NCBI GenBank assembly: GCA_021789565.1
Contig: JAJYJL010000326.1
Coordinates: forward strand, 1 to 7,802
Source: Acidobacteriota bacterium
Lineage (GTDB): Bacteria; Acidobacteriota; Terriglobia; UBA7540
Length of the DNA stretch: 7,802 nt
Direction of reading: 5' to 3'
Position 1 is the stretch's first letter; each line of letters begins with the position of its first letter. The position numbers and the translations under genes were made by a program. Under the pieces are notes generated by a model, which saw nothing but the letters and a program-made list of their open reading frames with translations, was not told the DNA's origin and searched no databases. Shown here piece after piece: positions 1 to 6,710 of this stretch.

Positions 1-1216
1 GCAGCATCTCCCCTACGTCGAGCTCTGCCACAACCTGATGCCAATGTCAGAGAAATACGCAAAGGAAAAATTCAAGCTGCCTGGCGCCTATTTCCCGCAC
101 TCGGCCTATCCGGTTCCCAGCCAGATGGTGCCTTATCCCGTCCCGCCCTGGGGCTACGAGATCAGTGAAACGCCGTGGACGGTGCAAAGTCTTTGGTGGC
201 AATACCTCTACACGCAGGATATGGATTATCTGCGCAAAGCATACCCCATCCTTCGCGCAGCAGCCAGGTTTGTGGCCGCTTACGTCAAGAAGGGGGACGA
301 TGGGAAATACCACGTGATCCCCACCGTCAGTGCAGAAAACTGGGGCTGCACGGTGGACTTTCGTCTGAACAAAGACTGCATTCTGGACCTTTCCCTGATG
401 GCGTTTCTGCTGGATGCCGTGGTGGAAGCCTCAAATGTTCTAAAGACCGACAACACTGAACGCGCCCGGTGGAAAGAAATTCGGGACAATCTTGCTCCCT
501 ATCCCAAAACCAAAGGGCCGTACGGTGAAGTATGGGTGGATGTGGAGAATGCTCCTGCCGAGTACATCTACAACGTCCCCCTGACGATGTCTCCTGTTTT
601 CCCCGCTGAACAGGTGGGGATTGGTCGAGGCGAAGACCATCTGCAAATTGCCCGGTGTACGGCGCGCACGCTCCGGCTGGAGGGAGGCAACGATCTTGTC
701 TTTCAGCCTCTGATCCGGGCCCGCCTGGGGATGCTGGATTTGAAATGGTTCAAGGGACAGGTGCGCTATTGCGTTCTGCCGGACGGCGTTTCGAGCGACC
801 GCGTGCGGCAGGTCGGTGGCCGGTACAGGGATTCAACCAGCTTTGACTTCATGCTGCCCATGGGCGTCTGGACGGAAAACCTTTCATTGCCCGCAGTCTT
901 GAACGAGTGCATGATGCAGAGCTATACGGGAACGATTCGTCTTTTTCCGAACACCCGGAACCTAGGCCCGGCGCGCTTCCAGAATCTGCGCGCGGCCGGC
1001 GCGTTTCTGGTGAGCGCCTCGTTCGACGGAAGAAACGTCTCACAGGTATCCTTGCTGAGCGAGAAAGGAAAGACGGTCCGGATGGCGAACCCGTGGAAGA
1101 ACGCCTCCGTCCGGCTTACGCGCCGGCGAGACGGCCAGCGCGTCCAGGTACAGGTGAAAAAGGGAGTCCTGGTGTTTCCTACCAGCGCCGGAGAAACTTA
1201 CCACGTCACCCGCTAG
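1..1216 (+). CDS. GH95-like glycoside hydrolase, C-terminal part (5' end cut by window)
   Basis: Partial gene: the reading frame is open from base 2 to the stop TAG at 1214-1216, so the ATG at 38 is an internal methionine and not a start. About 404 residues are visible. They resemble the second half of the GH95 (alpha/alpha)6 barrel: a W-x-x-Q-x-L-W-W-x-Y-x-Y-x-x-D-x-D-Y-L-R helix (bases about 176-238), then a T-V-S-A-E-N motif (E codon at 335-337) matching the S-P-E-N segment that carries the GH95 general acid, then barrel helices. The final 100 residues, with an S-Y-T-G-T-I-R-L-F-P strand (bases 920-952) and an F-x-N-L-R-A-A-G-A-F segment, look like the GH95 C-terminal beta-domain. GH95 enzymes are inverting alpha-L-fucosidases or alpha-L-galactosidases. 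The usual H-R-H-x-S-H-L motif is not kept: the matching place reads N-V-P-L-T-M-S-P. Substrate is therefore uncertain, and another (alpha/alpha)6 family is possible. It is convergent with the next gene, 25 bp away. Confidence 0.72.
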   Translation, partial: QHLPYVELCHNLMPMSEKYAKEKFKLPGAYFPHSAYPVPSQMVPYPVPPWGYEISETPWTVQSLWWQYLYTQDMDYLRKAYPILRAAARFVAAYVKKGDDGKYHVIPTVSAENWGCTVDFRLNKDCILDLSLMAFLLDAVVEASNVLKTDNTERARWKEIRDNLAPYPKTKGPYGEVWVDVENAPAEYIYNVPLTMSPVFPAEQVGIGRGEDHLQIARCTARTLRLEGGNDLVFQPLIRARLGMLDLKWFKGQVRYCVLPDGVSSDRVRQVGGRYRDSTSFDFMLPMGVWTENLSLPAVLNECMMQSYTGTIRLFPNTRNLGPARFQNLRAAGAFLVSASFDGRNVSQVSLLSEKGKTVRMANPWKNASVRLTRRRDGQRVQVQVKKGVLVFPTSAGETYHVTR

Positions 1217-1241
1217 CGGAATTGAGCCTGACGCGCAACAA

Positions 1242-2786
1242 TCAGCTTGCTCCTGACGTGGTGATCTTCAAGGCGTAGGCAATGTCGCACGGCTTTTCAG
1301 CGGGCATTTCAACAATCATTGCATCGGCGTCCTGGCACCATTCGAGGCGGGCGCCGCTGCCCAGCAAGCTTACATCCAGGATTTTGCCGGGTGCGTTCTT
1401 TGAATTCTTGCCCAACGCTTTGATAGTTGCCTCGCGTTCCGGCCAGGCCATGAGAATGGCGTAGATCGCGCCCGCTTTGGTGGTGAAGCGGATATCCTGA
1501 GGCGTGAATACCATGCTCTTCAGCTTTTCCTCGACGAAAGACCCGCCAGCCAGCACCGTGGGGCCCTCGCCATAAATCCTCCAGGGCCGGGTTGCGTAAA
1601 TCGCCTCTCCGTTGACGTCCATCCAGCGGCCAATGCCACGGAATATTTCTTCGGCCTCAGCAGGCAGGGTTCCGTCGGGCTTGGGGCCCACATTAAGCAG
1701 AAGGTTCCCGTTCTTACTGACGATGTCAACAAATTCAAGAATGATTTCCCTGGGCGACTTGAAAGTGTCACCGTCGATGTAGCCCCAGGATTTCCAGCTC
1801 ACGGAAGTATCGGTCTGCCAGGGCAATTCCCGGATGCCGCCAGCCAGTCCACGCTCGATGTCAAGCACTGCGGCGTGTTCCGGGTAGGCCGTGTTCTTGT
1901 AGGTGACCACCACTCCGTCTCCGCGCTCTGCGGCCACGTTGTAGTAATAGGCAGCAAACTGCTTACGGTAGGGTTCCAAACCCGGAGCGCCATTTGCCCA
2001 GTCGAAATAGACCAGGTCAGGCTGATAGAGGTCAACAATTTCAACGCAACGCGCGAACCAGTCCTGCATAAACTCCTTTGACGGCTGTTGGACCAACTGG
2101 CCGGGCTGATTGTCAATCGGCGGCGTGGGAGCGTGGATGGGACCGTAAAGGCCGGCGAAGAGCGGATTGTCCGTATCATAACCCTGCCCAAAAGTGTAAT
2201 AAGAAAAGTGGAAGGCCCGGTGCGAGGAGATGCCGAGTTTCAGTCCCTGGTTGCGGGCCTCGCGCGCCCATCCGGCGATGGTATCGCGATGCGGACCCAT
2301 CTTGGCGGCGCACCACTCTGTAAGGTGCGAGTCATACATGGGGAAGCCATCGTGATGTTCGCCCACCGGAACGATGTATTTTGCGCCAGCCTTCTTGTAG
2401 AGCTCCACAATCTGGTCCGGTTTCCAGTTTTCCCCACGAAACATGGGAATAAAATCCTTGTAACCGAACATCGACTGAGGCCCCCAATGCTGCCGGTGCC
2501 ATTCAAAAACCGGGCTCTCCTTGCGATACATCAGGCGTGGATACCACTCGCTGGCGTGCGCGGGGACGGAATAAACACCCCAGTGCATGAAGACGCCGAG
2601 TTTGGCATCACGGAACCAGTCGGGCACACTATATTGCGAGAGGGAGTCCCAGGTGGGTGAAAAGTGGCCGGGGAAAGGGGCATTGATGGCATGCGCAAGT
2701 TGCGAAACGGAACCCCACGCCGATAACCCTGCGCCGGCTGCAATCGTTGTCTTGAGAAAATTCCTGCGTGTACAGGTCTTTGACAT
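1242..2786 (-). CDS. Alpha-L-fucosidase, GH29, Tat-exported
   Basis: A 514-residue, full-length GH29 enzyme that would hydrolyse terminal alpha-L-fucose with retention, outside the cytoplasm. Residues 6-12 read T-R-R-N-F-L-K, an almost ideal Tat motif, followed by a small hydrophobic stretch and a probable cleavage after A-H-A (31-33). The barrel shows W-F-R-D-A-K-L-G-V-F-M-H-W-G (57-70), E-H-H-D-G-F (143-148) and D-L-V-Y-F-D-W (257-263), where D262 fits the GH29 nucleophile. The segment N-L-L-L-N-V-G-P-K-P-D-G-T (361-373) closes the catalytic domain; a beta-rich C-terminal domain follows (about 400-514). The acid/base is less clear: where human FUCA1 has W-E-M-C this protein has W-Q-T-D (323-326), leaving E311 as the likely candidate. 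The ATG is supported by a GAGAGGGGGA sequence five bases upstream. It is transcribed away from gene 3050+ and towards the GH95-like gene. Confidence 0.95.
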   Translation of the reverse strand: MSKTCTRRNFLKTTIAAGAGLSAWGSVSQLAHAINAPFPGHFSPTWDSLSQYSVPDWFRDAKLGVFMHWGVYSVPAHASEWYPRLMYRKESPVFEWHRQHWGPQSMFGYKDFIPMFRGENWKPDQIVELYKKAGAKYIVPVGEHHDGFPMYDSHLTEWCAAKMGPHRDTIAGWAREARNQGLKLGISSHRAFHFSYYTFGQGYDTDNPLFAGLYGPIHAPTPPIDNQPGQLVQQPSKEFMQDWFARCVEIVDLYQPDLVYFDWANGAPGLEPYRKQFAAYYYNVAAERGDGVVVTYKNTAYPEHAAVLDIERGLAGGIRELPWQTDTSVSWKSWGYIDGDTFKSPREIILEFVDIVSKNGNLLLNVGPKPDGTLPAEAEEIFRGIGRWMDVNGEAIYATRPWRIYGEGPTVLAGGSFVEEKLKSMVFTPQDIRFTTKAGAIYAILMAWPEREATIKALGKNSKNAPGKILDVSLLGSGARLEWCQDADAMIVEMPAEKPCDIAYALKITTSGAS

Positions 2787-2790
2787 AAAA

Positions 2791-2800
2791 TCCCCCTCTC
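2791..2800 (-). promoter_or_regulatory. Ribosome binding site of the GH29 gene
   Basis: Read on the minus strand this is GAGAGGGGGA, followed by TTTT and the ATG at 2786. The purine run with five G residues at a five-base spacing supports this ATG as the start, as does the Tat motif that begins six residues later. Confidence 0.7.
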
Positions 2801-2811
2801 AATGGCTTCAA

Positions 2812-2835
2812 GTGAGCCACTAGAAAATAGCTCAC
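2812..2835. promoter_or_regulatory. Inverted repeat GTGAGC-N12-GCTCAC, possible operator or leader hairpin
   Basis: Two perfect 6-bp arms (2812-2817 and 2830-2835) flank a 12-bp AT-rich spacer. Arm length and centre-to-centre spacing of 18 bp would place both half-sites on nearly the same DNA face, as for a dimeric repressor. It lies 25 bp before the start codon of the leftward fucosidase, so it could also be a hairpin in that gene's mRNA leader. No known regulator motif is recognised. Confidence 0.3.
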
Positions 2836-2965
2836 ATCATCCAGAGGCGCAAACCGTTTCTCCTCATGGCCGCCTAGCGCGGCGAACAGCCCGGCGGACT
2901 TTCATAAGATTCTGTTTCAGCACTTCCGAACCCGGCCGGCTGCGCTTTGGCGTTAGATTATGAGG

Positions 2966-2995
2966 TTGAATCCGGCGGGCGGCGTGTGTTATTAC
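2966..2995 (+). promoter_or_regulatory. Candidate sigma70-type promoter for the GHL6-type hydrolase
   Basis: TTGAAT (2966-2971, four of six matches to TTGACA) and TATTAC (2990-2995, four of six to TATAAT) are separated by 18 bp. Transcription would begin near 3002, giving a leader of roughly 49 bases before the ATG at 3051. Matches are moderate, so this is only the best candidate seen in the region. Confidence 0.3.
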
Positions 2996-3050
2996 TAGCC
3001 GTCCATTCCTTGAATATGAAACTCACAAATCGACACGCACGGGAGCAGAG

Positions 3051-5252
3051 ATGATTATGAACCGACGCTGGTTTTCAAAGCTTTCTGCTTTCGCCCTCTC
3101 CGGATTAGTCCTGAACAGCAAGGCAGCACGAGTGCTGACTGCGACCGGAAGCGCACCCCCACAGGATGCTGCATTACCGCGAAAGTCCTCGGTTCCTCGC
3201 CTTTCAAAGGCATTCCGGGAGTACTGTTTTGACTTTAACTGGGTGGATAAGCTCAAGGAACACGTTGACCCGCTCTCAAATTACTCAGACTTGAGCGTCG
3301 AAAAGCAAATCCACGACCTTCTCGAAATGGACGCCGACTCTCTAATGGTCTTTTGCATGTCGATTTCCGGCTACATGTTTTATGACAGCAAGGTTGGCGT
3401 CCGGCATCCTACGCTGAAATACGATTACCTGAAAAGGATGATTGACCTCGGCCACCAAAAAGGCATGGCAATGGAACTCTATGTTCCAACGATGTGGGCC
3501 GACTATCTTATTCACGAACATCCTTCCTGGGGAATGCGAACGCCCGACGGCAAGCTCTTTACCGCAGCCTACGGTGGTTACCACCCCGATCCCAATTCCC
3601 CTGCATCGGACTGGTACGTGAAGGTCATCCATGAACTGATCCCCGCTTATGGCGGAGACGCCTTCTTCGCTGACGGCATAACATTCATCAAGTATGGCCA
3701 GTCCGAATACACGGTGGAAAAGTTCAGGCGGGAGATGGGGCGGAATTACCCGCAGTCACTCGACAAAGATCCCGATTGGCGCGCTACCCTTCGCTGGGAA
3801 ATCAAACAGATTGATAACTATTGGCGTAAACTTCGGACAGCCGTGAAAGAAAGGGACCCTCGGGTTGAAGTGACGTTTAACGGCCCCGGACCTGACATCT
3901 CGATGCCCGGCCTCGTGGGATGGGGAGGCTTTATTCCCGAACCGCCGCATTTGGGCCAAGAGACGGATTACGTCTTCACCGAAGCGGGCAGTACAGGCGA
4001 GTATGCGGACTGGACCCGGGGAATTGCACATCCCAAACCGTTCCGCGTGACCTTCAAGAACACGTATTCCATTCTTGATCCTTTCAACCTTGACGAGGTC
4101 CGTGCAAGGGTGGGGCGAACCCTCGGGATCGGGGGCATGCCTTACCGGTATGACCAAACCTCGCTGAATGGCCAACCCGATCCATACTTTGTCAGATGCT
4201 GGCGTGTCATCAACGAAGAGATTCGCAAGAAAACGCCGTATGTGGTGGTGGCCGAGCCGTTGAAATATGTGGGCGTGGTCAGCAGCGAACCCACCATGTA
4301 TTACAGGGGGCGGTCTGACAGTGGGTGTCACGCCAGCGACCTCATAGGGGCGCTCAGGATGCTGGACGCTTTGCACGTCCAGCACGAAGTTGTCGCGGAC
4401 TGGAACCTGAAGCCGGAGTTTTTGAAATCATACAGGCTGCTGATTCTTCCCAATGCCGCCTGCATGAGCGATGAGCAAATTGCCGCCCTTCGTCAATACG
4501 TTAAGGATGGAGGCTGCCTGCTGGCTACCGCTGAGACATCGCTGTACGATACGGACGGTAACCCGCGGCATGATTTCGGTCTCAGTGATGTGCTGGGAAT
4601 CCGCATCGATGAAATCCCCACCAACGCGGTTCAGACCAAGGATCTGAAAAGGCCAACCTATATCAATCCTTCGCGGCTGCAGCATCCGATTTTTGAGCAC
4701 CTGCCACCGACAAACCTGATCATTCCTGGCGATTCGACCTATGTGCGAACCATAGCCGGAGACCCTGCGGTGCCTCTTATCAATGACGCCGGAACGCCCG
4801 GGCATTCTCCATGGCATGTTACAAAACGCGCAGCGGTTGGGATCGGCCAGTTCGGAAAAGGCAAGACCGTTTACTTTGCGGGATCGATTTTTGGCCAATC
4901 CGCCTGGAGCAGCGAATGTTCTGTGGGCGTTCACTGGGTAGGGCAGCTTGTGGCTGACACCGTCCGTTTTCTGGCGCCGCAGGCTCCCTGCGAGGTGGAG
5001 GCTTCACAAAAGGTCTGGGCGGGACTGAATGTTCAGCGTGCCCCAAAACGTCACGTACTTCACCTGGTGAACTGGGAAACCAGTCTTCTCGCCAGAAACG
5101 TGACGGTTTCGGTTGCAGGCAACGCCGGTGTGGGGCGAAGGGTCACCCAGGTGTGGCCGACCCGGCGCCCTCTGCAAAGCGAGCCTCACGGCGGCGGTTT
5201 TGTGACAAGAATTCCGGAAGTAGGGCCACACGTTATCGTCCTATTTGAATAA
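3051..5252 (+). CDS. GHL6/GH151-like putative alpha-L-fucosidase, Tat-exported
   Basis: A 733-residue secreted hydrolase. Residues 4-11 read N-R-R-W-F-S-K-L, an R-R-x-F-x-K Tat motif followed by a hydrophobic stretch (11-21). Residues about 57-390 look like the hypothetical glycosyl hydrolase 6 (GHL6) barrel: a D-A-D-S-L-M-V-F strand (94-101), S-G-Y-M-F-Y-D-S-K-V-G-V-R-H-P (106-120), H-P-S-W (157-160) and G-G-D-A-F-F-A-D-G (201-209), whose D208 is a candidate catalytic residue. Residues about 402-640 match a beta-galactosidase trimerisation-like Rossmann domain (Y-R-L-L-I-L-P-N at 461-468, Y-V-K-D-G-G at 483-488). The end (about 663-733) is a small beta-domain starting H-V-L-H-L-V-N-W. GH151 alpha-L-fucosidases have, as far as I recall, this order of domains, and the neighbours favour fucose. 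A GH42-like galactosidase role is the alternative. GGGAG (3041-3045) sits five bases before ATG 3051 and eleven before ATG 3057, so either start is possible. Confidence 0.78.
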   Translation: MIMNRRWFSKLSAFALSGLVLNSKAARVLTATGSAPPQDAALPRKSSVPRLSKAFREYCFDFNWVDKLKEHVDPLSNYSDLSVEKQIHDLLEMDADSLMVFCMSISGYMFYDSKVGVRHPTLKYDYLKRMIDLGHQKGMAMELYVPTMWADYLIHEHPSWGMRTPDGKLFTAAYGGYHPDPNSPASDWYVKVIHELIPAYGGDAFFADGITFIKYGQSEYTVEKFRREMGRNYPQSLDKDPDWRATLRWEIKQIDNYWRKLRTAVKERDPRVEVTFNGPGPDISMPGLVGWGGFIPEPPHLGQETDYVFTEAGSTGEYADWTRGIAHPKPFRVTFKNTYSILDPFNLDEVRARVGRTLGIGGMPYRYDQTSLNGQPDPYFVRCWRVINEEIRKKTPYVVVAEPLKYVGVVSSEPTMYYRGRSDSGCHASDLIGALRMLDALHVQHEVVADWNLKPEFLKSYRLLILPNAACMSDEQIAALRQYVKDGGCLLATAETSLYDTDGNPRHDFGLSDVLGIRIDEIPTNAVQTKDLKRPTYINPSRLQHPIFEHLPPTNLIIPGDSTYVRTIAGDPAVPLINDAGTPGHSPWHVTKRAAVGIGQFGKGKTVYFAGSIFGQSAWSSECSVGVHWVGQLVADTVRFLAPQAPCEVEASQKVWAGLNVQRAPKRHVLHLVNWETSLLARNVTVSVAGNAGVGRRVTQVWPTRRPLQSEPHGGGFVTRIPEVGPHVIVLFE

Positions 5253-5336
5253 AGCAAGAGTTCCATTTCCGCAGCAAAGGAAACATTTTCGCGGGGCATC
5301 TAAGCCCCAAACTAAGTTCCAGCGAGCGAACCGCTC
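5253..5336. other. Short intergenic gap with two small hairpins
   Basis: The 84-bp gap lies between two genes on the same strand. It contains GGGGC-N6-GCCCC (5293-5308) and GAGCG-AAC-CGCTC (5324-5336). The second ends on the base before the next start codon and covers the place where a ribosome binding site should be. Neither has a T-tract, so neither is a standard intrinsic terminator. Joint transcription of both flanking genes is plausible. Confidence 0.4.
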
Positions 5337-6584
5337 ATGAAAGGTCCAGTGATCCAACACATTGAAGCAAGAGATATTCGATTTCCTCTTCCTGCTGCCG
5401 CTGGGACTGACGCCATCCATTCCGGCTCCGAATATGCTTACGCGGTGACTCTGCTGCGCGACAGCAATGGGCGGCAAGGCTGTGGATTGACCCTAACCCT
5501 GGGCAAGGGGAACCCCTTGGTCTGCGACGCAATCCTGCTTCTGGCCGAATCGTTGAAGGGTTTGGAGATCGAAGAATTAATGGCTGGATTTGGTACGACC
5601 TTTCGCAAACTCGCCGATCATCCCCAGCTTCGATGGCTGGGGCCCCATAAAGGAGTGGTCCATCTGGCCCTGGCTTCCATCACCAATGCTTGTTTTGACC
5701 TATGGGCAAAAGCGCGCGGTGTACCGCTGTGGCGGCTCCTTCTCAATCTCAGCCCGGAGCAACTGGTCGCCCTGATGGATTTCAGCTACCTGGAGGACAT
5801 TCTCACATCGCAAGAAGCGATTTCCATCATCAAGGAGGCTCTCCCCGGCAGGGCCAGGCGGGAATCGGTGGTAGGCGAAGGCTATCCCGGATATGATACG
5901 TCAGTAGGCTGGTTTCAATATGAAGACGCCAAGGTGAGGGATGGCGCTCTGCGGGCACTCGAGCAGGGTTTCCGCGCCTTCAAGCTCAAGGTAGGATCAA
6001 CCGACGGCGAGCGCGATGTTCGGCGGGTTTTCCTGCTGAGAGACGCGCTGGGGCCGGACGTTCGAATCATGCTGGACGTCAACCAGCAATGGACGCTTCC
6101 GAGGGCCCTCGAAATGTGTAAGGCTTTGCAGCCGATGTCGCCCTATTGGATTGAAGAGCCCACACACCCCGACGACGTTTTTGCCCACAAGACAATCGCT
6201 GAAGCGATTTCGCCCATTCCCGTTGCTTTGGGCGAGCATGTTCCCAACCGAATTCTGTTCAAGAATTTCATGCAGGCCGGGGCGGTGCAACTGGTGCAGG
6301 TGGATTGCACCCGTGTGGGAGGTGTGAGTGAATTCCTCACGGTCAGCTTGCTGGCGCGGAAGCTTGGTCTGCCGGTGGTTCCCCACGTGGGCGACATGGG
6401 ACAGATCCATCAACACCTTGTCATCTTTAATCACATAGCTTTGGGACACGACAAAATGTTCCTCGAATATATCCCGCACCTGAAGGAGCATTTTGTGCAT
6501 CCCGCTATCGTACGTGAGGGTTTTTACGTCTGTCCCCGGGAACCGGGAAGCAGTAGCGATCTGAAAGAAGTTTCCACGGGATGA
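5337..6584 (+). CDS. fucD: L-fuconate dehydratase (enolase superfamily, MR subgroup)
   Basis: A 415-residue cytoplasmic, Mg2+-dependent enzyme that dehydrates L-fuconate to 2-keto-3-deoxy-L-fuconate (EC 4.2.1.68), as in Xanthomonas campestris FucD. The N-terminal cap (about 1-130) carries Q-L-R-W-L-G-P-H-K-G-V (97-107) and D-L-W-A-K-A-R-G-V-P-L-W-R (121-133), close to the FucD sequence as I remember it. In the barrel I see the base pair of lysines K216 and K218 (F-K-L-K-V-G), metal ligands D247 (L-D-V-N-Q), E273 (W-I-E-E-P-T) and E300 (L-G-E-H), then D323, H350 (V-P-H-V-G) and E377. These lie one to five residues before the equivalent FucD positions, so the active site looks complete. The C-terminus is about 20-25 residues shorter than in FucD and lacks its Y-P-D-G-x-F-W ending. 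The ATG is fixed by an in-frame TAA at 5313 with no other start after it, but no good ribosome binding site precedes it. No signal peptide is seen. Confidence 0.93.
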   Translation: MKGPVIQHIEARDIRFPLPAAAGTDAIHSGSEYAYAVTLLRDSNGRQGCGLTLTLGKGNPLVCDAILLLAESLKGLEIEELMAGFGTTFRKLADHPQLRWLGPHKGVVHLALASITNACFDLWAKARGVPLWRLLLNLSPEQLVALMDFSYLEDILTSQEAISIIKEALPGRARRESVVGEGYPGYDTSVGWFQYEDAKVRDGALRALEQGFRAFKLKVGSTDGERDVRRVFLLRDALGPDVRIMLDVNQQWTLPRALEMCKALQPMSPYWIEEPTHPDDVFAHKTIAEAISPIPVALGEHVPNRILFKNFMQAGAVQLVQVDCTRVGGVSEFLTVSLLARKLGLPVVPHVGDMGQIHQHLVIFNHIALGHDKMFLEYIPHLKEHFVHPAIVREGFYVCPREPGSSSDLKEVSTG

Positions 6585-6635
6585 CTCCCATCCCTTGCCC
6601 AGGCGGTGCGGAAAACGGCAAGGATTCCTGGGAGT
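6584..6635 (+). terminator. Interrupted 14-bp hairpin at the fucD stop codon, no T-tract
   Basis: ACTCCCA (6584-6590) pairs with TGGGAGT (6629-6635), and inside it CCTTGCC (6593-6599) pairs with GGCAAGG (6617-6623). A 2/5 internal loop separates the two stems, and the apical loop is 17 bases. The first base is the last of the stop codon. The bases after the hairpin (TGCGGGCGG) are not T-rich, so it is not a classical intrinsic terminator. It could protect the mRNA 3' end, assist factor-dependent termination, or set different expression of the next gene. Confidence 0.45.
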
Positions 6636-6699
6636 TGCGGGCGGACAAAACCACGTTATGGCCACGCGGGAGAAAAACGTTTCTACATGATTGATGGAG

Positions 6700-6705
6700 A
6701 GGAGG
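6700..6705 (+). promoter_or_regulatory. Strong ribosome binding site of the second GH29 gene
   Basis: AGGAGG, a perfect anti-16S match, lies five bases before ATG 6711. An in-frame ATG exists at 6687, eight codons earlier, but this site would then fall inside the coding sequence and the upstream ATG has no comparable signal. The site therefore decides for 6711. Confidence 0.8.
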
Positions 6706-6710
6706 ATTGC

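Larger units (their letters stand above)
2787..3050. promoter_or_regulatory. Divergent intergenic control region
   Basis: These 264 bp separate two exported hydrolase genes transcribed in opposite directions, so both promoters must lie here unless transcription enters from further away. I see no credible small gene in it. It holds an inverted repeat GTGAGC-N12-GCTCAC (2812-2835), a short hairpin GCCGC-N5-GCGGC (2869-2883), a candidate promoter facing right (2966-2995) and the hexamer TTGAAT twice (2966-2971 and 3010-3015). No clear promoter for the leftward gene stands out; the nearest to a -10 on that strand are weak. A shared regulator for the two hydrolases is an inference from the arrangement. 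Confidence 0.6.

Noticed and set aside
38..40. ATG at 38 as the start of the first gene.
   Set aside because: The frame is open upstream to the window edge (base 2) with residues that continue the barrel, and the visible protein begins in mid-domain, so this is an internal methionine.
1210..1219. Perfect 10-bp palindrome CCGCTAGCGG on the stop codon of the GH95-like gene.
   Set aside because: A palindrome of this length is expected several times by chance in 7.8 kb, and its stem is too short for a terminator.
1227..1258. Direct repeat CCTGACG (1227-1233 and 1252-1258) in the convergent gap.
   Set aside because: It is only seven bases, partly inside coding sequence, and has no wider structure; no terminator was seen in the 25-bp gap.
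2088..2660. A 190-codon plus-strand open frame inside the first GH29 gene.
   Set aside because: It is entirely antisense to conserved GH29 barrel coding sequence and shows no domain or ribosome binding site.
2869..2883. GCCGC-N5-GCGGC hairpin as an intrinsic terminator in the divergent region.
   Set aside because: The stem is five base pairs with no T-tract on either strand, and no gene ends here.
3756..4385. A 209-codon minus-strand open frame inside the GHL6-type gene.
   Set aside because: It is antisense to conserved barrel coding sequence and its composition is that of a mirror frame.
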